Shown: positions 21,240 to 33,866, counted from the stretch's first letter. The stretch is DNA of 64,000 nt from Sambucus nigra (GCA_949130495.1 OX422213.1:536533467-536597466), one strand, 5' to 3'. The notes: a model not told the origin generated them from the letters alone. A program made the numbers and translations.

Positions 21240-24200
21240 ATTCTCCCCTTGTAAGGAAATTTCGTCCCCGAAATTGACATACCTTGGTTGTCTGAATAAA
21301 ACAAATACGAATAATTATTCTTCATGGTATCCTCGCTCTCCCATGTAGCCTCTTCCATGGAATGCCTTCGCCCCACTACTTTCACAAGTGGGATCACTTT
21401 TGATCTCAATACCTGTTCCTTCCTATCCACGATAGCAAGTGGTTCTTCAACATAACTCAAGTCTTCCTTTAACTCAATAGGCTGTTCTACCAACACATGT
21501 GAAGGATCCGCTATATACTTTCTTAACATAGAAACATGGAAAACATCATGTAACCGAGATAACTCTGGTGGTAAGGCTAACTTGTAGGCAACCATCCCGA
21601 CTTTCTCAAGGATTTCATAAGGTCCAATGTAGCGTGGACTTAATTTTCCTTTCTTTCCAAACCTTGTAACTCATTTCCATGGTGATATTCGAAGAAACAC
21701 ATAATCCCCTTTCTGGAATTCCAAATATTTTCGTCGTTTATCCGCATAACTTTTCTGTTTGTTTTGATCAATTCTCATTCTATCTTGAATAATCTTCACT
21801 TTTTCAATGGTGACTTCAATTAATTCTGGACCCTCTATCTTCCTTTCACCAACTTCACCCCAATATATCGGTGTACGACATCGTCTATCGTACAAGGCTT
21901 CATATGGAGCCATACCAATAGTATACTGAAAACTATTGTTATATGCAAATTCTATCAAAGGCAAATATTCATCCCAATTACCTTTGAAATCAAGCACACA
22001 AGCTCTAAGCATATCTTCCAAAATTTGTATTGTCCTTTCAGACTGCCCATCTGTCTGGGGATGGAAAGCCGTACTAAACTTCAAGTTAGTACCCATAGCA
22101 TATTGCAAGCTATCTCAAAATCTGGATGTAAAAGTAGGGTCTCTATCTGAAACAATAGATATCGGTGCTCCATGCAATCGAATAATTTCATTAACATACA
22201 ATCTAGCATACCTGTCAACTGTATACGTAGTCTTGACTGCTAGAAAATGAGCGAACTTCGTCAATCTATCCACCACTACCCAAATCAAATCTGACCCTTT
22301 CTGATATCGAGGAAGCCCAACCACAAAATCCTTCGTTACATGATCCCATTTCCATTCTGGTATTGGCAATGGATGAAGCAGACCAGTAGGTTTATGATGC
22401 TCCACTTTCACTTGCTGACATATAAGGCACCTAGCAACAAAATCAGCTATTTCATTCTTCATATTATTCCACCAATAATGCTCCTTTAAATCCCTATACA
22501 TTTTAGTACTACCGGGTTGCATAGTATAAATGGAATTATAAGCCTCATTTAAAATTTCCTCTTTCAATCCACTCACATTAGGCACACATAATCGTTGCTC
22601 ATACAATAAAGAGCCATCATTCACAATACAAAAATCTTCAGACTTACCATCTCGGACATCTTGTCATTTCTTCTCAAGAAAAGGATCTTGGCTTTGCAAA
22701 TTACGAATACGGGTAGCTAACAAAGGCGTTATGCTTACATGAGCAAAGAACCTATCCCCATCTGCTAGCTTCAACTCTACTCCCATTAATCTCAACTCCA
22801 TGATGTGGGCAACTCTAGCACACCGAATACAAGATAATCTGCCCGAAGCCTTTTTACTCAGAGCATCTGCAACTACATTTGCCTTCCCTGGGTGGTAGTG
22901 AATTGTACAATCATAATCTTTAATTAACTCCATCCACCGCCTTTGCCTAAAATTCAACTCCTTCTGAGTAAATTAATACTTAAGGCTTTGATGGTCAGTA
23001 AAAATTTCATATACCTCACCATATAGATAATGACGCCATAATTTCAAAGCAAACACAATAGCAGCAAGTTCCAAATCATGTGTAGGATAATTACGTTCAT
23101 GTGTACGCAACTGCCTAGAAGCATAAGCAATAACTCTACCGTGTTGCATAAAAACACAACCCAACCCCTGGTGTGAGGCATCAGTATAAATAACAAAACC
23201 ATCTCCACCATGTGGAATAGTAAGAACAGGGGCAGTTACCAACCTCTTTTTCAATTCATCAAAACTATTTTCACAATCAGAATTCCATTCAAACTGAATA
23301 TCTTTTCGGGTTAGTTTAGTCATCGACAAGGCAATTGAAGAAAATCCCTTTATAAACCTCCTATAATACCCAGCTAAACCCAGAAAACTCCTCACCTCAG
23401 TCACGTTATTCGGCCTCACCCATTTTACAATAGCCTCTACCTTTTTAGGAACAACACATATACCATCTCTCGAAACAAAATGGCCTAAAAATGTAACTTG
23501 TGATAGCCAAAATTCACACTTCCTAAACTTGGCACACAACTTCTTATCTTTCAACAGATTCAAAATAGTTGTGAGATGCTTTTCATGTTCAACCATATCA
23601 CGTGAATAAATTAGAATATCATCAATAAAAACTATCACAAATGAATCAACAAAAGGATGAAGTACCCGGTTCATAAGATCCATAAATACAGCTGGACCAT
23701 TAGTCACCCCAAAAGGAATCACCAGAAATTCAAAATGACCATACCAAGTACGAAAAGCAGTTTTAGAAATATCACTCTCCTTGACCCTCAACTGATGATA
23801 ACCCGATCGTAAGTCTATTTTTTAGAACACTTTAGCACCCTGTAACTGATCAAACAAATCATTTATACGAGGTAAAGGGTATTTGTTCTTAATTGTAGCT
23901 TTATTCAGTTGCCTATAATCAATACACAAACGCATGGTACCGTCTTTCTTCTTCACAAATAAAACTGGCGCACCCCATGGAGATACACTAGGCTGTATGA
24001 ACCCCCTATCAAGTAAATCTTGCAACTGAATCTTGAGTTCTTTCAACTCAGCTGGTGCCATTCTATACGGTGCCATAGAAATAGGGGTTGTCCCCGGTGC
24101 TAATTCGATACTAAATTCAACTTTTCTTTCTGGAGGTAACCCTGGCAACTCACTGGGAAACACTTCAGGAAAATACTGTATAATAGGAACATCGACTAAT

Positions 24201-24952
24201 TGTAAAGCCCCCTTCCTTGTGTCAAGAACATATGCAATAAAACCCTCACAACCATTACTCAATAATTTCCTCGTCTGAATAGCAGAAATGATGCAACTGG
24301 GAAATATTTTCCTTTTCCCCACAAATTTAAATTTCCTCGTCCGAATAGCAGAAATGATGCAACTGGGAAATATTTTCCTTTTCCCCACAAATTTAAATTC
24401 TGACTCGCCAGGCATATTAAAAACAATTTCCTTACAGAAACAATCCATAGATGCACGATATTTAGATAACCAATTCATTCCCAGAATTATATCAAAATCA
24501 GAAATATCCAATGGAAGTAGATCTATAACTGTATCTCTAGACCCCACAGTCAAAACACAATCACGAAAAGCATATTCAGCTACAACCATATCCCCCATAG
24601 GCATATAAATACCCAACCCCACATCTAAACGAGTACATGGTCTATTCAGGTATACAACAAAACCATAGGACACAAAAGAATGTGTGGAACCAGGATCAAT
24701 CAAAACATAAGCACTTCTATCAGTAACAGAAAGTGTACCTGTCACCACATCTGGAGTAATCTGAGCTTCTTTCATCGTAAAGACTCGCCCACCTGTCCTG
24801 GAACCACTAGCTTGTCCTCTACCAACACTTTTTTCTCCTTTACCTGGAGGTAACACTCTGCTTGCTGCTTCACTAGGTGCTGCTGGGGTCTCTGCCCACT
24901 GCGGATAATTCTTCTTAACATGCCCCCCTTGATGACAAAGGTAGAATTCCAC
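21221..24952 (-). pseudogene. Tekay pol with five in-frame stops
   Basis: One uninterrupted frame runs from about 24952 to 21221, broken only by stops at 23822, 22973, 22664, 22115 and 21671. Protease has [14 protein letters not shown] has [20 protein letters not shown] and [13 protein letters not shown] with intact catalytic Asp pair; RNase H has [24 protein letters not shown] and [10 protein letters not shown]. The integrase zinc finger keeps CLICQ but both expected His are replaced (MQPGSTKMY has Gln). Core motifs VTKDFVVGLPR, VSDRDPTFTSRF and [12 protein letters not shown] are present. The chromodomain (about residues 40-95 of the last piece) reads YVEEPLAIVDRK and VVGRRHSMEEATWESED. The natural stop lies at 21221, inside the LTR. 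Confidence 0.95.
24267..24398 (-). repeat. In-frame 66-bp tandem duplication in Tekay pol
   Basis: The 22-residue unit beginning [13 protein letters not shown] occurs twice in a row, between protease and RT, with one residue differing (Arg versus Gln near the end). It keeps the frame. Confidence 0.9.
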
Positions 24953-26016
24953 TCCTTTAAGTTTAGGACACTCAGATTTATAATCCCTTCCTCTTTACAA
25001 AAGAAACATGTAATAACTCTTGTCAGTGCCTCACCCTTTCCTGACCTCCTAACCGGACTAGAAGATTCTCCACCCCTAATATCTCTGCTAAATCTCCCCA
25101 AACCTCTACTACTATCTCTACCACCTCTCTGAAATTTATAAGGTTCCATCTTAACACTTCCACCCTCACCTCCCTTAGAGTGAGATGCGTCGAATCTAAT
25201 CTTCTTAAAACTCTCTCTACTCGCCGCTCCTTGGTTCATTTTCCTTTCTGATATCGTGGCTTTGTTTACCAGAGAAGAATAATCTTCTAACTCATAAGTG
25301 GCCACTCTATTGTGAATAGACCAAATCAGTCCATCTTGAAACTTACTACATTTATCTTCTTCCTCCTGTACGTACTTAGTAGAAAATCTAGACAAAGCAG
25401 TAAATTTAGCATCATACTCCCTCACAGACATGTTCCCTTGGGCTAAATTTATAAACTCCCTCTGCTTCTCCCTCCTATAGACCTTAGGGAAATACTTAAC
25501 ATACAAAGTTTTAATAAATTCATCCCAAGTAATAACATCAGTACCTTCCATCCTGGGCACCAAATGGTTGCTGGCTTCCCACCAATATTTCCCCTCTCCT
25601 TTGAGCTTACACACAGCTAGATTCACTTTCTGGTTATCTGGAACCTTCATAACTGCAAAGATAGTTTCTAAATCCCTAACCCACATCTCAGCTTCTGTAG
25701 GTTCAACTAACCCTGAATATTCTGGAGGATTCATATTCAAAAACTTCTCATGCATGGAATCTTTCATTTCCTTCCTTGCCTCTTTCTCAATCCTAGCCAC
25801 AGTCTTTGATTCTAGATATCTAGCCTGTTGTTCTGCCATTTGCGCCATATTTCTTTCTTGTTGCTCTGCCATCCTCATCATTGCCTGCGCCATTGTTTTC
25901 ATCTCTGTAGGCTGCTCTTGCTCTCTAGCCCTTCCAGCAACACTTTGCTCTACTTCAGTATTCTCTGTACGAGAAGCGACTCCATCTTCTCTAGGTTGTC
26001 CATTCCCAAGTTCCAT
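24772..26016 (-). pseudogene. Tekay gag, frameshifted in the zinc knuckle
   Basis: The open frame of 414 aa starts at Met 26016. An N-terminal coiled region (MAQAMMRMAEQQERNMAQ) leads into the capsid block (PPEYSGLVEPTEAEMWVRD, then LKGEGKYWWEA, YFPKVYRREKQREFINL and VREYDAKFTALSRF). The first knuckle begins CFFCKEEG, but about one base is missing near 24985, so the true continuation (YKSEC, then [15 protein letters not shown]) is in the frame of the downstream pol piece at 24952. The second knuckle has also lost Cys residues. The last 75 residues of the open frame are therefore out of frame. The capsid part is of normal length. Confidence 0.9.
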
Positions 26017-26167
26017 CTGGAATTATCTGTAATACAACAAAGTTCTAACATCCAATATAAATAGTTTATGATACTAAACTATTGGTTAGTATATAAACAA
26101 TTCATAAATATAAAATCAACTAAATACTGCCATCTAATCATCATACACGTCCAGAATTAATAACCAC

Positions 26168-26179
26168 GCTCTAATACCA
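26168..26179 (-). other. Primer binding site of the Tekay element
   Basis: On the minus strand TGGTATTAGAGC, one base off the initiator-Met PBS, five bases from the LTR edge at 26185. Confidence 0.9.
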
Positions 26180-26184
26180 CTAAT

Positions 26185-28428
26185 TGTCACACCCCAAACC
26201 CAATATCTATACTAATCATTTGTTATTAGAATAATTATATCATAATCTCGAGCCCATTGAAAATTTAATTCCTTTATCAATATTTTTTTTTTGCATAATG
26301 AACATAATATTGTTCTTGTGCCATAACGAAGTCAACATCATAGTCATAATTGGAGATTATACAATACTACGATTAACTATGATCAACTCAATCCATACTA
26401 AATCAATATATACAATGTGTGAGTATATCAAAATCTTCAGTGTGACAACGATAAAATCTCCATACTTAAACCCCAGCTCTTCTAACGGTGCGACTCTCAA
26501 ACTTACCGGTTATATATTATCCTAGCTGGCAGCGTACAAACCTGAAATTATTAAAATATAAACCATAAGCATTAAGCTTAGTGAGGTACTCCTTCCTTGC
26601 AATAGAATAACAATTCTATATCGAATATGTGAATATAAAATCTGAACAATCCTGCCCATTGGCAATAACAAATCATGGATTATAAGATCCAAATAATTCT
26701 GCCCGTTGGCAATAACAAATCCTGGATCATAACATCCAAATAATTCTGCCCATTGGCAATAACAAATCCTGGATATTTGAATATCCAAACAAATCCTGAA
26801 TACCGAAGTATTCAAACCAATCCTAGATCATGAGACCCAAACAAATCCTGGATATTTTAATATCCAAACAAATCCTGAATACCGAAGTATTCAAACAAAT
26901 CCGCACTTAGAGAAATATTCATATTGATATATGAAACAAATTATAAGTACACTCACCTTGACAGTTTAACTGGCTTTTCCCTTGCCTTTATCCGGTACTT
27001 GTTCAATCAGCTCTTCTTCCCTTCCTATCATTCTTATAATATTAGTATCATCATAAAAATATTAATAGTCCAAAGAATAACTTCAATTATAACTCAATTC
27101 ATAAACATCATATTATTCAATTCAAATCATTCATTGTAAATGAAGTCCCATCTAGACTCAGGTTCTGATATCTAACATATTCAAATTACAGCCCAAATCT
27201 TCTTTAATTCTTCTTGGTAATAAATCCTTATCATATCATGTTCCCAACAAAAAAGATAGAACATAATTATGAGTTTCCTAGAGCAAGATATGCCTATTTC
27301 TTTTCCACATAGCAAATCTGCCCTATAGGCTCTTTTATCGTTCATTCAATTTACAGGAATTTTCATAATTTTTATACATCATAAATTTCTATGATATTTT
27401 ACCCAACATTATTAACCATATTGAAAAATCCAGAATTAAAGTTTCATAATTTTTAAGGTTCGTTTTCTATGTCAAGCAAAACATCGAACACATGGCGGGC
27501 ATACTTTCACCCTTAGGGCAGATTTCATACCCGAATTTCAAACTCTCACCAAAGACACATTTATTGGTATTTTAACATGATTTTCGGATATTTAATACAC
27601 ATATGAGTCTAGGTTAATCTCCAATTTGAATCAATCAATTCCAGTACGTACAGATAAATATATGGAAGTTTGAATAAACAAGGTTCCTAAACAAAACAAT
27701 GTCAAGGGTTTACACATTCAAGTTTACTTAAACTTGCATCTATCCATAAGTACATATCAAGACCTGGAATTTCAGTAAAAAAATGATTATTTCAATAATT
27801 TAAATAAATAATACAAAGAAATAAACAATATTTATGGATGTAAATACCTTAGGGGGTTGTACGTAATTTCTACCGATTTTTCTCCAATTTTCTCCTCACT
27901 TTTTCTTCCTAACATCCTAATTCTCTTTCTTTAAGCTTAAGATCTCTCATGGATGAATTTGGATGAATAAGGAGATAGTTATAAGGGTTTGAAATCGGAA
28001 AAATCCAACCTCCACCTCCAACCAATCAATTTAAGACCCTTATTGGGCATAAGGGACAAATTTCCACTTAAATGAATGGACAAATTTACCCTTCGTTAGT
28101 AATTTCGGTATAACTTCTTACTCTTACCTCCGTTTCACACACCGTTTGTTGTGTCACAACCCTAACTCACCTGTCTACAAATATCTAGCTTTCACCCCAA
28201 GTCAATTATTATTTTATAAAGTTCAAACTAGCCTTAAAACATGAGCATTCCTACCGAAAACTTCAAAATCTCACATTCGTAACTAATTCATTTTTCATGC
28301 TTTATGAAACTAGGATTAGACTAAATATAATAACTTAACATTATATATACTAATAACATATTATCCATATCACATAGTCTAATCATGATTTAAACATAAT
28401 TTATCGTAATTATATTCGGGTTGTCACA
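26185..28428 (-). repeat. 5' LTR of the Tekay element
   Basis: TGTCACACCCC to GGGTTGTCACA, followed by the duplication TTAAT. It has fewer of the short CAAATCCTGGAT-type units than the other LTR, which explains most of the length difference. Confidence 0.95.
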
Positions 28429-28433
28429 TTAAT

Positions 28434-29149
28434 GGTTTGGGAAAATCCACAATCACTTGTATAAATGGAGATCCTTTGATAAAGGTTATTTGGAGAGGGT
28501 TTTTGGCTCTAGCCATTTCCCCTAACCTATCTTCCAATCTTTGAATAGATCCATTCCATGCATCATTGCTAGCCTTTGATTTGTTTATATTCGCACGAGA
28601 AACTGATCGCATAGAATTCTCTTCTTGGGATCTTTCTGTATGAGCTATAGGCCTGGGATTGGGATGTGATTGGGAGGAGCCTTCCCTTAAATCATTTGGT
28701 AATTAAGAATTTCTCGACGCAATCCGAGGAGGATTTCTATTCCTCCTTAGGCCCAAACGATCGAAGGGTGAAGCTCTGCTCAACCTCTCCAGTAAACTTA
28801 TTCGTTCTAAAATTATAGTGACATTTTCTTGAGATTCCAAAATTCTTATAGGGAAAGTTAGACCAGGGTGATAGGATGGATCACTTGAGTTCCTAGTATG
28901 ATGGAGTTTAGTGCGTCTAGAGCGTGAAGACGGTGGATGCATGCTTCTATGGACGCTTTATTTTCCTGATTGGGCAGATGCTCCAAATTGAATAGTTTAA
29001 ATGAACTATCGCATGGTTTCCTACATACTTATTTATCCCCTAGCTAAATTTGCCAAGATTCCTGTTATATCGTTTGCATTTAGAGGAGCAGAATGGTTAG
29101 GAGGATTCCCGACATTATTCCTATTGTTAAATTCTCGAATATCTGCCAT
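28434..29149 (-). pseudogene. Tat gag, N-terminal half
   Basis: Starts at Met 29149 with MADIREFNNRNNVGNPPNHS, a typical low-complexity Tat gag leader. Stops occur near 29035-28980 and 28700. Readable pieces are 28703-28942 (Arg/Ser-rich) and 28434-28612, ending GSPFIQVIVDFPKPL, the conserved start of the Tat capsid, exactly where the Tekay element entered. The rest continues at 18950. Confidence 0.8.
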
Positions 29150-29193
29150 GTATAAAATAATTTTTTAGTGAAAAATGTTGCGTATAGTCGTTT

Positions 29194-29212
29194 TCCACAG
29201 ACGGAGCCAATC
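29194..29212 (-). other. Primer binding site region of the Tat element
   Basis: On the minus strand TTGGCTCCGTCTGTGGAAA directly follows the LTR end. It matches the usual Tat wording TGGCGCCGTCTGTGGGAA with a few changes. The exact tRNA is not certain. Confidence 0.7.
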
Positions 29213-29656
29213 TGTTGATGTAAAAAACTAGACTTGATCTAATTAATTAATCACGAATAAATAGTAGTAAAGAAATAAGTCAAGAGATTTTTAAAGTGGT
29301 TCGGCCTTAATAAAACAGCCTACGTAAACTGTCTTGTATTACTGGGTGTCTTGCCTTAATCTCGATTATGTTTACTTATGATAGCTTACCCTTCCATGAG
29401 GTTATTACAATGTATTTATAGCCCTTGGGCAGCTAGTGCGAATAGACAATATGTCGTTATTGAATGGTCATATACATTTGTACATGATAAAGAATAGGCA
29501 TTGAATCTATTTTTATCATTTGATATTCCTAACAAGTTGCTCGGTACGCTGAGTAGCTTGGTGTCTTGAGTAGCTCGGTATGTTGAGTTCGTGCCACGTT
29601 GGATGACACGTATCTTCATATAATTGGTCCATATCAGTTGAATAATTTTTTCATCA
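29213..29656 (-). repeat. 5' LTR of the Tat element (about 444 bp)
   Basis: On the plus strand it begins TGTTGATG and ends TTTTTCATCA, giving TG...CA ends. No matching second copy was found near 13300-13850. It ends four bases before the 1.1-kb LTR that follows. Confidence 0.7.
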
Positions 29657-29660
29657 ATAG

Positions 29661-30750
29661 TGTGCTTTAGGTAAAAACAACTATTTCAATTTTTAGTTAA
29701 ATCCAATTTTAACTTCTTAAACCCTAAACATGCATGTAAGTGATTTAATCCATTAAACAATTAAAGCATACGGTAAAAGAAACAATTTAAGGAAAAACAT
29801 ATTTTGGGTAAAACCTTTTTATTTCACTACGAACAGTAAATCGCAACCTACAACATAGAAAAATCTGCAATGAATCTACTGCAGCAAATCCACATAGACA
29901 CGCAGTCTAAATCAGCAAAGGACTCCAACAAGAACCCTCAAGAATCGCAGATCTTGACCTTAGCAAGGTATACCCGCAAGCATCCCAAATGACCTTAGTC
30001 AGTGTAATCAATGAATGAACTATGTTCCGACAAATGCATTCAAGACCATAAACTATAGAACTGAGTAATTTTATCTTGAATAAACTCCGGATGATAAAGA
30101 ACAATATGGGAATTTTGAAACTATTCTCTTTTGTATAGAAAAACGTCTAAGTAGTGAGGTATTTATTTCTGAGCAAACAAGAGTCCGATTAAAATAAAGC
30201 ACGAAAATCGAGGCGGCAGCTCATTCGAGTGACATGCCATGTCGTTCGAGTGACATGCGCATGTCGTTAGAACGATTCACGATGTCGTTCGAGTGACAGT
30301 TAAAAATGATTTTCTTTTTAAATAAATTCCTCAAATTTTCAATAATTATTTCGACTCATAAATATTTAAAATACGTTTTTGCAAATATTTAATTCCCAAT
30401 ATTTAAACATTTAACTCATCCATCATTTAATCAAAATTCTAAATCACATCAATTCTTTTAAGTATTCATACCCATGTGATAAAGAACAAACTTAATATGA
30501 ATAATGCAACTCTTATTCAAAGATTTCATTTGCAAATTCTTCAATCTTGAACTGTCGTGGGCTCCAATTAATCTCAAATTAGAAACTAGCATAGACTCAA
30601 ATTATTTTTTCCTAAATTAATCCAATTACAAACTAATTGACTTAATTAGAAATTTGTTCCTACATAAATATTAAATTTAATTTAGCTATGTTAATACCTG
30701 GTGTTTATGCATTCATATGATTAAACTATAAATCTTTTTTTCATGTCTCA
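29661..30750 (-). repeat. 1.1-kb LTR of the host element, 3' copy
   Basis: Begins TGTGCTTTAGGTAAA and ends CATGTCTCA on the plus strand, and is closely repeated at 56741-57841 in the same orientation. With the gag remnant next to the other copy, this is the 3' LTR of a minus-strand element of about 6.5 kb once later insertions are removed. A palindrome cluster of TCGTTCGAGTGAC units lies at 30222-30300. No 5-bp duplication is seen: the outer flanks read AATAG and CGTTG. Confidence 0.75.
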
Positions 30751-30860
30751 CATTGGTCCCTCTATGGGTGGAGGTCTCACTCTCGCCTTTACACTCAGAT
30801 GACTCTCTGAATAAGTAAGAGTGTTGCGATCAATGAAAGTAGGATTGGAGAGACCCAAGT
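30751..30860 (-). pseudogene. E2, 3' end cut off by the Athila-like insertion
   Basis: The minus-strand frame DDLGLSNPTFIDRNTLTYSE, continuing HLSVKARVRPPPIEGPM and a stop, is open across this whole segment. It joins the E2 sequence at 40010 when the insertion and one CAAGT copy are removed, although one frame change is needed at the join. It abuts the LTR edge directly. Confidence 0.5.
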
Positions 30861-33800
30861 TGATAAGAACCAAAAATTTTACATTTTATACCCTGAATAG
30901 ACGTATTTTAGTTGCCAATTCTCGACAATAATGGTCTTATACGTGTAAATGTTCAATATGCATGCTAAATTGCAGTTGTAGTATCAAAAGCTATATTTCA
31001 AGGCAATTTGCAGTTAAAATAGAGATAATTCCCTCCCCCGTAACCTAACCCTAACCTAAAGTACCCCGAACACCGTGTATGTTTAGTTTGTGTTGTTTTA
31101 TTTTTACGGTTTATTTTAGATTTATTTAGAATTTCTAGGTTTTATTTTCTATTTTTCTATTTTATTTTTATTTGTATAATTTTATTTTATTTTGATTTTA
31201 TTAGGATTAGAATTTTGAGGATTTCATTTATTTTTTAGTTTTATTAATTTTACTTTTTTTTAAGATTTTAGTTTTCAGATTTCTATTTTTATTTCTTTTT
31301 AGATTCAATTTTTATTGGAGTCTTTATTTTACTTTAGAATACGATTTTATTTTTTAGGTTTTTATTTTATTTTATTAATTTTTATTTTAGTTAGTAAGTG
31401 TTATTTTAAGGGTCGCAAATTAACACTCATTCCCACCTACCATATACTCACACACACCCAAATACACCCTCACTCACACCATAACCACCCTACACCTTAC
31501 CACACATAAACACCTCCCTCATCATCTTTTTCCCTAAGCCACAAACCTCTTCTCTCTCCTCACTAACGCCCATTACCAAACCTAACAACTAATCCACCTC
31601 CATCTTACTCTCTCTCCACCAACCTTATATCCCCAAATCGGACCCCAACCCGGAGCCACCAAAAACGCACCTACTGCCATACCCTTACCAACCGTAACCC
31701 ACAACTCGATCGTGCTACCCACGACCACAAACTTCGGTCAAAACTCGCCAGGCCACAATTCCCGAGCGGCCTACCTCCGGTCACCCATGAACCCCCATAT
31801 CTCCAACCCCCACGACCTCCGGCGCACTAGTATCTCCGGCGAAGAAATTCGGTGCACCCGTCAAACTTTGAGCTATCCCAACACGAACCCGAAGCCTGAT
31901 CTAACTCGATACCCACTTGCCCCTTTCCGGTCCCAAACCCCACAGCCATAACCCGGGCATCCACAACCGAGCACCGACGACCCTGCCCCGGCGACGACCA
32001 AACCCGCTATCCAACCTCTTGACTAGCCGAGTCGAAACCAATCCCTATCCGCCCTACTCGCAGATTCCAATCCCAACAAAACCCATTTCACATTTTTTTC
32101 AAACCAAAGACCCAAAATGCCTTATACGATTTCTATCAGTTAGACACCAAACCAAATACACAATCCGAAGCCAAACCCATTTATCCCACATGCCATATAA
32201 ATCAATTAAAACCCCTTTATTCCCTTTTCCCAAAATAACCACCAACATACTCCATTTAACCATTTATCCCCCTTTACAAAAATAACCCTCATGCCCTCAC
32301 CCAAATCTGATTTGTTTTATCTCCCTTACCCACTTTCCACATGACCTCACACAACCCATGGACATTAGTGCATTTCCCCAATTTACCCCCATGTGCACTC
32401 ACCCCATGCTCTTGCACCTTAATTCTTCCAACTATACCCCTTAACCCCATGTGTTCCATGCATATCCTATTTAAAGAGATGAAGATCATTTGAAGAGAAT
32501 CTCCAATTTATTTTTTACACCTTTTGTGACAAATTTCTCTACACCTCTCTTTAGAGAGTATTTGTATTTTTAGCAAATATCATAATATAGAGGTGTGTAG
32601 TGAAATTTATCTCTAGGGTGAATTTCACACCACCCATCTATAATGAATTTTTTCATTTTTAGCAGTTATTTCATAATATATTTGATGTAGTTGAATTCAT
32701 CCATCATTCCCATGTAAATAGAGAAAGAAAATTCTAGAGAAAAGTAGATATATAGGTTAGATTAGAAAATAAATTAGAAAAATATTTTGTAAATAGTTTT
32801 TATTTTTATTTTTAGAGATTTGTGAGAATAAATTGTGAGTAATTCAATTGAGTATTATATTGAATTGATTATTGTTGGATGCTCATATTGGATGGATGGT
32901 GCTTAATTTCAAGGAAATAAGAGTTCAATTTCACTTCAAAAGATTGGGTTTGATTGTTCTATTCTCTTCTCATTTATTTTATGCCCTTGATTATTGATTT
33001 GTCAAATTTCATACTATGTTAGGGTAAATCCTCTTTCAAGGGGTGGGATGAACCCTTATTTTATGTTATTTTAATTTAATTAGTCTGATCAATTGAAAAT
33101 TCCCTTGGAATGTTAATTTTGATCCCTCACCTTTAAATTTACGCCTAGAGAGAGGGTAAATGATTTTCAAAAGAAAATTGAAATTCTAGTTATAATACCC
33201 ATTTTAGATTCAAATTAGAGTTAGGGGTATCTTATGTGGGGTATTATTATTTAAATTTCAACTCTATTTTCATTTTCTAAGATGTACATAAATTTTAATC
33301 GATCTATCCTAGAGGGTGATTAATGAAAAGGAGTGTAGATCTATTTTCTAGAGTTGTGGGGGGTTAACCTTAATTTTCTAAAGATTACTATTAAAATTAC
33401 ACTTGGAACGAGAGTTGATTTGTAGTTTTGATATTAATTTGGGAAAATTCAAATAATTAAATTAATTAATTAGAATAGTTAGAATTTGTGGTGAAGTCCC
33501 ACTCCTTGATTGCCCTCACTATTATTTATCTCACTTTATCTCTTATTTTTGTGTTAGACTTTATTTTTCATTTTAGTCATTTTTTAGTTTGTAATTTGAT
33601 CTTCAATTTAGTTTAGTGTTATTTCACCACACCTCACCCAATTGTTTTAATATTGAAGAAGCTTAAAAAATATAGAAAAAGTAAACTTCCGAAAAGAAAA
33701 TAAAAATTGAATTACAATTGAGTTTGTCTCTATCTCACCCCCTTGATGTGGATTGATACCCTTATTTACCGCTATACACTAGTTTTATTATCATTTTTGT

Positions 33801-33866
33801 AGGTATTATAAGTTTTTGACTAACTTGGATCGCACAACAACGACACACCAAAAAGTAAATTTATCA
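30861..33866 (+). repeat. 5' LTR of the Athila-like element
   Basis: Its middle (31430-32480) is strongly C/A-rich on the plus strand and its outer parts are T-rich. Compared with the 3' LTR there are many substitutions and several small gaps, so the insertion is older than that of element B. Confidence 0.9.

Larger units (their letters stand above)
18956..28428 (-). mobile_element. Tekay-lineage chromovirus with both LTRs, nested in Tat gag
   Basis: Minus-strand element with LTRs of about 2.28 and 2.24 kb, PBS beside the right LTR, PPT beside the left one, gag, and pol in the order PR-RT-RNaseH-INT-chromodomain. The perfect 5-bp duplication TTAAT shows a genuine integration. The internal region is about 4.9 kb, normal for the lineage. 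The insertion split the Tat gag, so it is younger than the Tat element. It is now inactive: gag has a frameshift and pol has five in-frame stops. Confidence 0.95.
13850..29656 (-). mobile_element. Tat-lineage Ty3/gypsy element, split by a Tekay insertion
   Basis: Minus-strand element in the order 5' LTR (29213-29656), PBS region, gag (29149 down, resuming at 18950), protease, RT, RNase H, a second RNase H and integrase (to about 13850). Two RNase H domains before integrase are the mark of the Tat lineage. The 3' LTR is missing or unrecognisable. Gag is interrupted by the Tekay element at 18956-28428. All domains carry stops or frame breaks. Confidence 0.85.
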
